DNA of 11,288 nucleotides from a bacterium (GTDB lineage: Bacteria; Zixibacteria; MSB-5A5; GN15; FEB-12): assembly GCA_030640905.1 (NCBI GenBank), contig DAOWIM010000043.1, forward strand, positions 1-11,288, given 5' to 3'. The notes under the pieces are model-generated. The model had not been told where the DNA came from. It saw only the letters and a program-made list of their open reading frames with translations, and made no database searches. The position numbers and the translations under genes are program-made. Within the stretch, counting starts at the first letter, position 1. Every line of letters starts with the position of its first letter. Below, piece after piece: positions 1 through 6,974 of the stretch.

Positions 1-223
1 GATCCAGCAGGTAGCGAAAGCGTTTGTTCGTTTCGGAGGCGGTACCAAAGCCGGCATACTGACGCATCGTCCAGAGACGACCTCGATACATGTCGGGATA
101 AATGCCCCTCGTAAATGGATACTCTCCGGGAAGTGGTGCAGCACCGTCATGACGCGATGATGAATCGGGCAAGACGGCTGGGACGTCGATTCCGGAAGTT
201 GTCTTCTTGCTTTTCTGCGTCAC
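1..223 (-). CDS. Acyl-CoA mutase large subunit, N-terminal part (methylmalonyl-CoA mutase type), runs off the window
   Basis: This is the first 74 codons of a B12-dependent acyl-CoA mutase large subunit; the rest lies beyond base 1. The reading begins with GTG at 221-223, directly after the TAG stop of the biotin carrier gene (TAG then GTG, no gap). A GGAG about nine bases upstream can act as ribosome binding site. After a low-complexity N-terminus the protein has the family block YPFTRGIYPDMYRGRLW followed by TMRQYAGFG, the start of the substrate-binding TIM barrel. The residue in RQ(Y)AG (codon 56, bases 56-58) is Tyr, the residue that marks methylmalonyl-CoA mutase; isobutyryl-CoA mutase has Phe there. 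The family assignment is clear from the motif. Specificity is inferred from one position, because the second specificity residue is off the window. Its place right after the carboxylase genes suits conversion of methylmalonyl-CoA to succinyl-CoA. Confidence 0.88.
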   Translation of the reverse strand, partial: MTQKSKKTTSGIDVPAVLPDSSSRHDGAAPLPGEYPFTRGIYPDMYRGRLWTMRQYAGFGTASETNKRFRYLLD

Positions 224-739
224 CTATTCCAACTCCAGCAACTTGTCACCTTTATCAACCGAATTACCTGCAGCAACGCTGACATCTTTAACCGCTCCAT
301 TACTGGTCGCTTTGATTACATTCTCCATCTTCATCGCCTCGATAACAAGAAGCGGATCGCCTGCGGTCACGGCATCACCCGGCTTGACCCTGACCTCAAC
401 AACCATGCCCGGCATTGATGCCTTCACAACTTTCTCAACCGACGCTTCCGATGTTATCCCGGCTCGCTTGCGTAACTGGGCAAGGTTATAGTCTTCAACT
501 TCGGTCGGAATCTCCATCCCCTTCATGAAGACGGCCTTGCGATTATCAAAACCATTGGCGCGAACATCAATCTCATAACTGGCGCCGTCGATCAACAGAA
601 GCGCCCTGCTTTCACCCAACCGATGGAACGAAACTTCCACCTCGCGTCCGTTCAACGTTGCGTAGTATTTCTCGGAACGATACTCCAGACCGATATCATA
701 CTCTTCCGATTCAATCCTGACCAAAAATCGAGACATCAC
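224..739 (-). CDS. Biotin carboxyl carrier protein of an acyl-CoA carboxylase
   Basis: This 171-residue protein carries the biotin of an acyl-CoA carboxylase. The C-terminal 70 residues form a biotinyl domain with the canonical EAMKMEN motif; the biotin-accepting Lys is residue 137 counted from the GTG (bases 329-331). The ASMPGMV strand and the closing GDKLLELE are also typical. Residues 1-100 are a separate beta-rich N-terminal part, plausibly the docking domain that links carrier to carboxylase and transferase; I infer this from position only. Start choice is open. GTG at 739 overlaps the upstream stop by four bases, and ATG at 736 overlaps it by one (TGATG). The G-run upstream of both serves as ribosome binding site. 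The gene sits between biotin carboxylase and the second mutase, and expression is probably translationally coupled to both. Confidence 0.92.
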   Translation of the reverse strand: MMSRFLVRIESEEYDIGLEYRSEKYYATLNGREVEVSFHRLGESRALLLIDGASYEIDVRANGFDNRKAVFMKGMEIPTEVEDYNLAQLRKRAGITSEASVEKVVKASMPGMVVEVRVKPGDAVTAGDPLLVIEAMKMENVIKATSNGAVKDVSVAAGNSVDKGDKLLELE

Positions 740-2268
740 CTATCCCCCCCGAACGAACGAAGGTTGTCGCGACGGTGACGTGCCTGCCAGGCCGAGGTTT
801 GTTGATTCTTCGGCGCCGACGATGCCAGACGAATCTTACGTTGTGTCGTAAACGAGTGCAACGCTGCGGCAATCGCGGCTGCTTCCCGATAGGTGTTGTT
901 AAGACGACTGTACCGATGCTCGGGGTATTCTTCTTCGAGGAACTTCGTTGACAAATCGCCGCGGATGAACGTCTCGTTGTCCATCAGGACGCGATGAAAA
1001 CCGATGGTCGTATCGACGCCGGAAACGCGGTACTCTTCCAGAGCACGGCGACCGCGGCTGATCGCCTCGTTGCGGTCCTTCCCCCACACGATCAGTTTTG
1101 CGATCAGCGGGTCGTAGTAGATCGGCACTTCAGAAAATATGACAACCCCGGAATCAACCCGCACCCCCGGTCCAGCCGGTAGGCGATAATTTTTGAGTAC
1201 GCCGGTCGATGGCATGAAGTTCTCTTCGGGATTCTCCGCACATATACGATACTCGATCGCATGACCAACTATAGACAGATCATCTTGACCAAAACTCAAC
1301 TCTACCCCCTCGGCAATGGCGATCTGTTCTTTGACGAGGTCCAAACCGGTCACCATCTCCGTAACAGGATGCTCGACCTGCAGACGCGTATTGACTTCGA
1401 GGAAATAGAATTGATCCGGTTCGACAAACATGAACTCAACTGTTCCGGCTCCGACATATCCGGTTTTTTGCGCTATGTTGACCGCTGCGGCACCCATTTT
1501 CTTCCGCATCGCTTCGGTTATGACCGGCGACGGTGACTCTTCGATCAGTTTCTGGTGCCGTCGTTGAATCGAACATTCCCGCTCGCCCAGATGGACAGCG
1601 TTACCATGCTGATCGCACAGTATCTGAAACTCAATATGGCGCGGTCGTTCGAGGTACTTTTCGATAAAGACGCGGCTGTCACCAAACGCGGAACCAGCCT
1701 CGTTCCCCGCCGACCTCAGAGCTTCCTCAAAATCATCAGGCGAGTACACAACCCGCATACCTTTACCACCACCACCGGCCGCCGCTTTGATCAAGACCGG
1801 GAAGCCCACCGTATGAGCCTTTTCCAAAGCATCGTTCAAGTTGTCATCATCAAGCTGTTCGCCGGGCACTACCGGCAACCCGGATTCTAAAGCGGCCTTT
1901 CGCGCCTGAAGTTTGTCCCCAAGCGTTGTAATTGTCTCCGCCTTCGGGCCAATGAAAATGATGCCCTCATCGACACAGCGTTTGGCAAACGTCGCATTCT
2001 CGGCAAGAAATCCGTAACCGGGATGGATAGCATCAGCGCCAATTTTCTTTGCTACTTCTATCAACTTGTCCTGGACGAGATAACTTTCGGTCGATGGCGA
2101 AGGTCCGATATGATACGCTTCATCGGCCATACGAACATGATAGGCGCCGGCGTCGCAGTCGGAGAAGACAGCGACCGAGCGGATATCCATGTCGCGGCAG
2201 GCCCGCATGATCCGCACAGCAATCTCACCGCGATTTGCTACCAGTATTTTTGTGATTTTCTGCGTCAT
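736..2268 (-). CDS. Biotin carboxylase subunit of acyl-CoA (propionyl-CoA) carboxylase
   Basis: This subunit carboxylates the biotin of the carrier protein using ATP and bicarbonate. The order of parts is standard: an N-terminal Rossmann-like domain (ILVANRGEIAVRI, residues 8-20), an ATP-grasp domain with Lys161 and the glycine loop AAAGGGGKGM (162-171), the RRHQKLIEE block (236-244), GTVEF (275-279), and the LEVNTRLQVEHPVTE active-site segment (290-304). The length of 510 is about 50 residues longer than stand-alone AccC proteins. The extra C-terminal tail (about 460-510) begins Ala-rich and ends strongly basic. It does not include a biotinyl domain, which is encoded separately by the next gene. 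The ATG at 2266-2268 lies 15 bases after the carboxyltransferase stop and has only a weak ribosome binding site, so coupled translation is likely. The paired transferase points to propionyl-CoA as final acceptor. Confidence 0.94.
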   Translation of the reverse strand: MTQKITKILVANRGEIAVRIMRACRDMDIRSVAVFSDCDAGAYHVRMADEAYHIGPSPSTESYLVQDKLIEVAKKIGADAIHPGYGFLAENATFAKRCVDEGIIFIGPKAETITTLGDKLQARKAALESGLPVVPGEQLDDDNLNDALEKAHTVGFPVLIKAAAGGGGKGMRVVYSPDDFEEALRSAGNEAGSAFGDSRVFIEKYLERPRHIEFQILCDQHGNAVHLGERECSIQRRHQKLIEESPSPVITEAMRKKMGAAAVNIAQKTGYVGAGTVEFMFVEPDQFYFLEVNTRLQVEHPVTEMVTGLDLVKEQIAIAEGVELSFGQDDLSIVGHAIEYRICAENPEENFMPSTGVLKNYRLPAGPGVRVDSGVVIFSEVPIYYDPLIAKLIVWGKDRNEAISRGRRALEEYRVSGVDTTIGFHRVLMDNETFIRGDLSTKFLEEEYPEHRYSRLNNTYREAAAIAAALHSFTTQRKIRLASSAPKNQQTSAWQARHRRDNLRSFGGDR

Positions 2269-2283
2269 AGGCTCGATCTAATC

Positions 2284-3834
2284 TTACAACGGAATATTCC
2301 CGTGCTTCTTTGGTGGGTTGGAGTCTTTTTTCGTGGCCAGCATCTCAAAAGCGCGTACCACCCGCTGGCGAGTCGTTTTCGGTTCGATCACATCGTCAAC
2401 ATACCCGCGCGCCGCCGCCGTGTACGGATTGGCAAACATCTTGCGGTAATCTTCGGTTCGCTTAGCCAGTTCGGCTTTGGGGTCATCGGCCTCAGCGATG
2501 TCGCGTTTGAAAATAATCTCAGCCGCACCTTTGGAACCCATAACCGCAACTTCGGCGGTCGGCCAGGCGTAGTTCATGTCACCGCGGACATGCTTGGAAT
2601 TCATAACGTCATAAGCGCCACCATACGCCTTGCGCGTGATGATCGTAACTTTCGGGACGGTAGCCTCGCAATAGGCATAGAGCAGTTTAGCACCGTTCTT
2701 GATAATTCCTCCATGTTCCTGATCAATACCGGGCAGAAATCCTGGCACGTCCTCGAAGGTCAGCAGGGGAATATTGAAGGCATCACAGAAACGAATGAAT
2801 CGAGCGCCCTTCGCTGATGAAGTGATATCAAGCACACCCGCCATCACCGCCGGTTGATTGGCTATCACACCGATAGAACGACCACCGATGCGCGCGAAAC
2901 CAACCACAATGTTCTGTGCGAAATCCTCGTGAACCTCAAAGAACGACCCAACATCAACGACGCGATTTATGACGTCCCTGATATCGTATGGCTGGTTGGC
3001 ACTTTCAGGAACGATATGATTGAGTTCATCGTCCTCGCGATCAAGCGGATCGGTGCACTCTGCCATAGGGGGATCTTCGCAGTTGTTCTGTGGCACGTAG
3101 CTCAACAGTCGTTTCAATTTGGCAATCGTGTCAGCCTCGTTTTCACACGCAAAGTGTGCCACGCCCGATTTCGATGCGTGCACATCGGCTCCGCCCAATT
3201 CTTCAGACGTTACATTCTCGTGGGTAACGGTCTTGACAACGTTGGGTCCGGTGACAAACATGTACGATGTACCTTTGGTCATGAAAACGAAATCGGTAAT
3301 AGCCGGACTATAGACGGCCCCACCGGCGCATGGTCCGAGTATAGCGGACAACTGCGGAACAACACCGGAGGCCAGCGTATTGAGCAGGAAAATATCGGCA
3401 TAGCCACCGAGCGACACCACACCCTCCTGAATACGTGCCCCGCCCGAATCATTGAGACCGACAACCGGTGCGCCTACTTTCATAGCCATATGCATGATCT
3501 TACAAATCTTCTCGGCGTGCGCTTCAGAGAGAGATCCGCCAAAAACCGTGAAATCCTGCGAGAAGATATAGGTGATACGTCCGTTGATTTTCCCACAACC
3601 GGTAACAACACCATCGCCTAAGATTTTCTTCTCCGCCAGACCAAAATCGGATGACCGGTGCGTGACGAAAGGATCGAACTCTTCGAACGAGTTTGGATCG
3701 ACCAGTAATTCTATTCGTTCGCGAGCGGTCAGCTTGCCTTTCTTGTGCTGCGCGTCAATCCGCTTTTCGCCACCGCCGAGCGAGGCCTTGGCCCGCATCT
3801 GTTCGAGCTGGTTCAGTTTTTCTTCAAGCGACAT
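2284..3834 (-). CDS. Propionyl-CoA carboxylase carboxyltransferase (beta) subunit
   Basis: This is a 516-residue crotonase-fold carboxyltransferase that moves the carboxyl group from biotin to an acyl-CoA. The N-terminal half has LTARERI (35-41), DSGGARIQEG (129-138) and the oxyanion segment GPCAGGAVYSPAITDF (168-183). The C-terminal half has EDVPGFLPG (361-369) and RKAYGGAYDVMNSKH (401-415). Asp409 in AYGGAYD aligns by motif with the Asp that favours propionyl-CoA in characterised actinobacterial enzymes (Asp422 of the Streptomyces coelicolor protein), which supports propionyl-CoA over acetyl-CoA. Length is normal for the family. The ATG at 3832-3834 has AAAGG nine bases upstream. The gene is followed at 15 bases by biotin carboxylase. 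A role as the alpha subunit of a sodium-pumping methylmalonyl-CoA decarboxylase is an alternative, but no membrane subunit is seen in the window. Confidence 0.94.
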   Translation of the reverse strand: MSLEEKLNQLEQMRAKASLGGGEKRIDAQHKKGKLTARERIELLVDPNSFEEFDPFVTHRSSDFGLAEKKILGDGVVTGCGKINGRITYIFSQDFTVFGGSLSEAHAEKICKIMHMAMKVGAPVVGLNDSGGARIQEGVVSLGGYADIFLLNTLASGVVPQLSAILGPCAGGAVYSPAITDFVFMTKGTSYMFVTGPNVVKTVTHENVTSEELGGADVHASKSGVAHFACENEADTIAKLKRLLSYVPQNNCEDPPMAECTDPLDREDDELNHIVPESANQPYDIRDVINRVVDVGSFFEVHEDFAQNIVVGFARIGGRSIGVIANQPAVMAGVLDITSSAKGARFIRFCDAFNIPLLTFEDVPGFLPGIDQEHGGIIKNGAKLLYAYCEATVPKVTIITRKAYGGAYDVMNSKHVRGDMNYAWPTAEVAVMGSKGAAEIIFKRDIAEADDPKAELAKRTEDYRKMFANPYTAAARGYVDDVIEPKTTRQRVVRAFEMLATKKDSNPPKKHGNIPL

Positions 3835-3896
3835 TGTGCCGGACCTTTCATTTTCTCAATCGTCGGCGTGGGATTCTCCTGCTCATTCCATCAACT

Positions 3897-4733
3897 TCAA
3901 ACTACCACAGGTTGGACAATTATCTTTCCATCTACTTCGCTTACACGAGCAAACGGCATTGTCATATCGTGATCAAAAGCGACAACAACGTTATCCGCCA
4001 TGATTTTCGGCAGCGCCTTTCGCTTGGCTTCCATCGTCTCCAATGGATAAAGATCGGTCGCAGGAACAAACGGCACTCTCATATGTGCAGCCATGCAGAA
4101 AATATCCGCGTAATAAAAGACCTTCTGTCCATCCGATTCCATCTCCAACCCAAAATGCCCCTCGGTATGTCCACCGGTGTGAACGGCACGAATACCGGAA
4201 AATAGTTCCGTGTTGCCATCGATCAGTTCCAACCGACCAGAATCTTTCAGGGCCTGGTATCGCTCGGGAACATAAACGGCGGCGGTTCGTTCGTTCGGAT
4301 TCATCGCGACCTGCCATTCCGTCTTGTCGGCAATTATGGTAGCGTTGGGAAAGCGAGGCACAAACTGGCCATCGTCGAGCCGAACAGCACCACCGGCATG
4401 ATCGGTATGCAGATGGGTCAGGATAACGTAGTCGATACTGTCAACCGATAGCCCCAGCGATGCCAACCCCGATTCCATCGACGATACTCCATCGGTACCA
4501 TAGATTCTTTGTTCACGCTTGGAGAGTGAATCACCCAAACCGGCATCAAAGATCATTTTCTTGCCGTGAGCCGTCAGGACAAACAGATTCGTTCGCATCG
4601 GAATCAGATTGTTCTCATCGGGCGGGATCATCTTCTGCCACATCATGCGCGGAATAACTCCGAACATAGAACCTCCGTCGAGCCGGAATTCCTGCTCGAC
4701 GAAGGTATCAATTTCAAACTGTCCGAATTTCAT
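3897..4733 (-). CDS. Metallo-beta-lactamase-fold hydrolase of unknown substrate
   Basis: This 278-residue cytoplasmic protein (no signal peptide) has a complete dinuclear metal site of the metallo-beta-lactamase fold: HLHTDHAGG with His107, His109, Asp111 and His112, then His189 in TGGHTEGH, Asp210 in YYAD, and His255 in FDHD. The arrangement resembles the branch that includes lactonases and many unassigned hydrolases. Sequence alone does not give the substrate. Its ATG overlaps the TGA of the acyl-CoA dehydrogenase by one base (TGATG), so the two are translationally coupled. It lies in the middle of an acyl-CoA operon, upstream of the carboxyltransferase by 62 bases. A thioester or lactone hydrolase acting on an acyl-CoA by-product would fit, but this is inference from position only. 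Confidence 0.85.
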   Translation of the reverse strand: MKFGQFEIDTFVEQEFRLDGGSMFGVIPRMMWQKMIPPDENNLIPMRTNLFVLTAHGKKMIFDAGLGDSLSKREQRIYGTDGVSSMESGLASLGLSVDSIDYVILTHLHTDHAGGAVRLDDGQFVPRFPNATIIADKTEWQVAMNPNERTAAVYVPERYQALKDSGRLELIDGNTELFSGIRAVHTGGHTEGHFGLEMESDGQKVFYYADIFCMAAHMRVPFVPATDLYPLETMEAKRKALPKIMADNVVVAFDHDMTMPFARVSEVDGKIIVQPVVV

Positions 4734-5875
4734 CAGCGACCGATAACGTTACCCGCAATCACCAGGCGTTGAACTTCGGAAGTGCCTTCGTAGATTTCCA
4801 AAACGCGCTGATCGCGATACAATTTCTCGATGATCGAGAACTCACCAATATATCCGTAGCCGCCATGAATCTGCATGGCACGATCAACACAGAAGTTGGC
4901 AACCTCGGATGAGTACAGCTTGGCCATTGACGCGATAAGTGAAATCTTCTCGCCACGGTCCTGCAACAGAGCAGCTTTGTAGGTCATACCGCGAGCGGCC
5001 TCAAGACGGGTCGCCATATCGGCAATCATCCACTGGATCGCCTGCAGCTTGGCAATCGGAGCGCCAAACTGGACACGTTTCTTGGCGTAGGCAACAGACT
5101 CATCAAGCGCGCGCTGCGCGATACCGAGTCCCTGCGCGGCCACACCGATACGGGCCGAGTCAAGCGTACCCATCGCATAGCGGAAACCCTTGCCGAATTC
5201 ACCTACTAAGTTCGCCTTGGGAGCCTTCACGTCTTTCAGAATGATGCCGCCTGTGGTGGCCGCTCTCATTCCCATCTTGTGCTTCAACGTTCGCGGTTCC
5301 CAGCCGGGCTGATCGGTATCGACGATGATGGCTGAAAGTTTCGGTTTGTCCTTCACCTTACAAAAGACCACACCAATATCGGCAGCGTCACCATGCATGA
5401 TGAAAATCTTCTCGCCGTTGATAATAAATTGATCACCGTCTTCAACCGCTTCGGTGGACTGGTTGGCCGCATCGGAGCCGGCATTCGGTTCAGTCAGCAC
5501 AAAAGCCGGAACCCTCTTGCCGCTGGCGCAGTCGGGCACATACTTCTTTTTCAGTTCGTCGTTTGCAAAATTCATAATCGGCTGCGTCGCCAGTTCACCT
5601 ACGGCACACAGCAGACCAACGCCGGCATCGTAATAGCACAGCTCTTCGACGAGCGTGATGAACTCAAGATGCGAATTTCCACCGCCGCCCAAATCTTTAG
5701 GCATACAGTATCCAATAAAACCAGCTTCACCCAGTTTTCCGTACACATCTCTGGGGAATTTGCGTGGTTCGGCCATACGATCCAGCTCTTCCGAGCGCGG
5801 AAGGATTTCTTTTTTCGCAAATACCTTGACCAAATCCCTGACTTCCTGCTGCCGTGGATCAACGTTCTTTTCCAT
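4733..5875 (-). CDS. Short-chain acyl-CoA dehydrogenase (butyryl-/isobutyryl-CoA type)
   Basis: This FAD enzyme makes the alpha,beta-double bond of a short acyl-CoA and passes electrons to an electron-transfer flavoprotein. All family blocks are present: TEPNAGSDAA (128-137, flavin and substrate loop), KRVQFGAPI (266-274), QIHGGYGYIGEF (335-346), and IYEGTSEVQRLVI (361-373), where Glu363 is the expected catalytic base of butyryl-CoA dehydrogenases. The length of 380 is typical. ATG at 5873-5875 is fixed by an excellent GGAGG five bases upstream, the best ribosome binding site in the cluster. It follows the mutase small subunit by 46 AT-rich bases and overlaps the hydrolase gene by one base. 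With an isobutyryl-CoA-type mutase in the same operon, butyryl-CoA or isobutyryl-CoA is a reasonable substrate. Exact chain specificity cannot be read from the sequence. No electron-transfer flavoprotein genes are present in the window. Confidence 0.92.
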   Translation of the reverse strand: MEKNVDPRQQEVRDLVKVFAKKEILPRSEELDRMAEPRKFPRDVYGKLGEAGFIGYCMPKDLGGGGNSHLEFITLVEELCYYDAGVGLLCAVGELATQPIMNFANDELKKKYVPDCASGKRVPAFVLTEPNAGSDAANQSTEAVEDGDQFIINGEKIFIMHGDAADIGVVFCKVKDKPKLSAIIVDTDQPGWEPRTLKHKMGMRAATTGGIILKDVKAPKANLVGEFGKGFRYAMGTLDSARIGVAAQGLGIAQRALDESVAYAKKRVQFGAPIAKLQAIQWMIADMATRLEAARGMTYKAALLQDRGEKISLIASMAKLYSSEVANFCVDRAMQIHGGYGYIGEFSIIEKLYRDQRVLEIYEGTSEVQRLVIAGNVIGR

Positions 5876-5921
5876 GGTTCCTCCGGTGCTTTAAGATATA
5901 GTTATTGTCACTTATTGTTAG

Positions 5922-6341
5922 CTACATTATTTCTTCGTCTGACTGTCTCTCAGTGGCCGCTTTCCGAAGGAACTCAATTGACGCCTCCGTTGATGCGCCC
6001 GGCGTAAATATCTTCGCCACACCCATCTTCTCAAGTTGCTCTTTGTCGTCGTCGGGGATGATACCTCCGCCGAACAGTATCATATCGTCGGCGCCTTTGG
6101 CTTTCATCTCCTCAAGGATCGCCGGGAAGAGCGTCATGTGCGCACCGGAGAGGATCGAAATTCCGATCGCATCGACATCCTCCTGAATAGCCGCCTCGAC
6201 GATCATCGGAGGTGTCTGTCTCAACCCGGTGTAGATCACTTCCATGCCAGCGTCACGAAAGGCGGCCGCGATCACTTTGATCCCGCGGTCGTGCCCGTCC
6301 AAACCCGGCTTAGCCAGTAGTACTCTGATTTTTTTTGCCAT
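5922..6341 (-). CDS. B12-binding small subunit of acyl-CoA mutase
   Basis: This 139-residue stand-alone cobalamin-binding subunit corresponds to the C-terminal domain of single-chain methylmalonyl-CoA mutase and to the small subunit of isobutyryl-CoA mutase, about the same size. The base-off/His-on motif DxHxxG is seen in KPGLDGHDRG (11-20), where the His ligates cobalt. It is followed by the GISILSGAH (about 79-87) and LFGGGIIP segments that surround the dimethylbenzimidazole tail. It must pair with a large subunit; the nearest complete one is at 6975-8681, now separated from it by the transposase gene. Whether it also serves the mutase at 1-223 cannot be told here. ATG at 6339-6341 has only a poor ribosome binding site, with AGGA rather far upstream. 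The N-terminus is intact, so the insertion upstream did not truncate it. Confidence 0.94.
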   Translation of the reverse strand: MAKKIRVLLAKPGLDGHDRGIKVIAAAFRDAGMEVIYTGLRQTPPMIVEAAIQEDVDAIGISILSGAHMTLFPAILEEMKAKGADDMILFGGGIIPDDDKEQLEKMGVAKIFTPGASTEASIEFLRKAATERQSDEEIM

Positions 6342-6432
6342 GCGTATCTTCGCTTCCTAAGGTTCTCAATTTATGGTGAACTGTCGGCGGAGACAAGCCC
6401 CGCCGCTACGCGATAAAAGGGATATACCCTAA
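6342..6432. other. Gap between transposase and mutase small subunit
   Basis: This 91-base stretch contains no gene. It holds one REP-like hairpin (listed separately) and a short GGG-ATATA-CCC dyad near 6420-6430, too weak to call a terminator. I see no convincing promoter for the mutase small subunit, so that gene probably depends on readthrough across the transposase gene. Confidence 0.6.
6385..6412 (-). repeat. REP-like hairpin, intergenic, inverted relative to the copies inside the transposase gene
   Basis: Read on the minus strand this is CGCGTAG (6412-6406), then stem CGGCGG, a nine-base loop GGCTTGTCT, and stem CCGCCG (6405-6385). A GTAG tetranucleotide at the 5' foot of a GC-rich hairpin is the hallmark of REP elements recognised by RAYT transposases. 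The geometry (7-base foot, 6-bp stem, 9-nt loop) is identical to that of the element at 6489-6516 on the other strand, and the loops match at 7 of 9 positions. Confidence 0.75.
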
Positions 6433-6963
6433 TCACTTACCCGATACCGCCTCCTCACCGCGTAGGGAGCGGCCTTGTGTCTCCTCACCGCGTAGGGGGC
6501 GGCCTTGTGTCGCCCCGTCTTTGTCCAAACTTATATAAAGATACCGATAATCTTCATCCGTACAAGCAAGCCCCGCCTGTATGGGATTGCCAATCAGATA
6601 TTTCGCCTTTTCAATGTAGTCACGCTCATTCCTGATTACGTGTTCATAGTAACCTTTTTGCCAGAATGACGAAGCGATAAAACCACGTTTCTTCAGAACG
6701 TGTAGCGACTTTGACTTTAAGATGCAGACGAGATCACCGAGAGTCTGTTCAGAATCGTCATTCTTCACTGTCAGCAAATGTACATGATCGGGCATTATCA
6801 CAAGCGCTTTGCATTCAAAGCTAGTCTCGTCGAATAGACCAAACAAGATTTCAAAAAGAGGGCCAATCACGAGTGAATCCATTTGTCGTCTGAACCTCAT
6901 AGTCACGAAATAATGTACGTGCTCTTGTGAGTAATCATAATGCTTGAGTCGATTTGATTTCAC
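6433..6963 (-). CDS. REP-associated tyrosine transposase (RAYT, Y1/HUH family)
   Basis: This 176-residue protein belongs to the single-strand DNA transposases of the IS200/TnpA-REP superfamily, which cut at REP hairpins and do not move as ordinary insertion sequences. The HUH metal motif is MPDHVHLL (His60, His62). The downstream block WQKGYYEHVIRNERDY (101-116) and YLIGNPIQAGL (122-132) is characteristic of RAYTs; Tyr122 is my best guess for the nucleophile. Residues 151-171 are two copies of a 10-residue repeat (TQGRxLRGEE) encoded by REP-like repeats, and they are unlikely to belong to the catalytic fold. The start is GTG at 6961-6963, preceded by AGGTGA; the ATG two bases upstream is out of frame. 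It begins 11 bases after the mutase large subunit stop and is followed by the small subunit, so it is a passenger in that operon. Confidence 0.88.
   Translation of the reverse strand: MKSNRLKHYDYSQEHVHYFVTMRFRRQMDSLVIGPLFEILFGLFDETSFECKALVIMPDHVHLLTVKNDDSEQTLGDLVCILKSKSLHVLKKRGFIASSFWQKGYYEHVIRNERDYIEKAKYLIGNPIQAGLACTDEDYRYLYISLDKDGATQGRPLRGEETQGRSLRGEEAVSGK
6451..6510 (-). repeat. Two-copy 30-bp tandem repeat inside the transposase 3' end
   Basis: Bases 6451-6480 and 6481-6510 are identical except for one base (A at 6467, G at 6497). The unit is a multiple of three, so it keeps frame and encodes TQGRSLRGEE and TQGRPLRGEE. Each copy contains the CGCGTAG foot and loop sequence of the REP-like element. 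Confidence 0.92.
6459..6486 (+). repeat. Degenerate REP-like element within the transposase coding region
   Basis: The CGCGTAG foot (6459-6465) is followed by GGAGCG and the same GCCTTGTGT loop as the neighbour. The 3' arm is only partly complementary: GGAG at 6466-6469 can pair with CTCC at 6481-6484. It looks like a copy whose second arm was replaced when the tandem duplication formed. Confidence 0.6.
6489..6516 (+). repeat. Intact REP-like hairpin within the transposase coding region
   Basis: The CGCGTAG foot (6489-6495) is followed by stem GGGGCG (6496-6501), nine-base loop GCCTTGTGT (6502-6510) and stem CGCCCC (6511-6516), a perfect 6-bp stem. The GTAG sits directly at the foot, as in REP elements of gammaproteobacteria. 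It points opposite to the intergenic copy at 6385-6412, so the two form a divergent pair around the transposase stop codon. Confidence 0.75.
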
Positions 6964-6974
6964 ATCTTCACCTG

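Noticed and set aside
2023..3621. Long open frames on the plus strand (2023-2817 and 2854-3621)
   Set aside because: They lie opposite the strongly supported biotin carboxylase and carboxyltransferase genes, have no recognisable motifs, and follow from codon bias of the minus-strand genes.
5876..5921. Internal promoter before the acyl-CoA dehydrogenase
   Set aside because: The gap is AT-rich and has a TATATC that might act as -10, but no -35-like hexamer at suitable spacing was found.
5393..6007. 204-codon open frame on the plus strand
   Set aside because: It is antisense to the acyl-CoA dehydrogenase and the B12-binding subunit, both clear. Its translation shows no family features.
6451..6510. 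Two direct repeats that could suggest a CRISPR array
   Set aside because: The 30-bp units abut with no spacer, lie in a coding region, and form hairpins with a REP foot.
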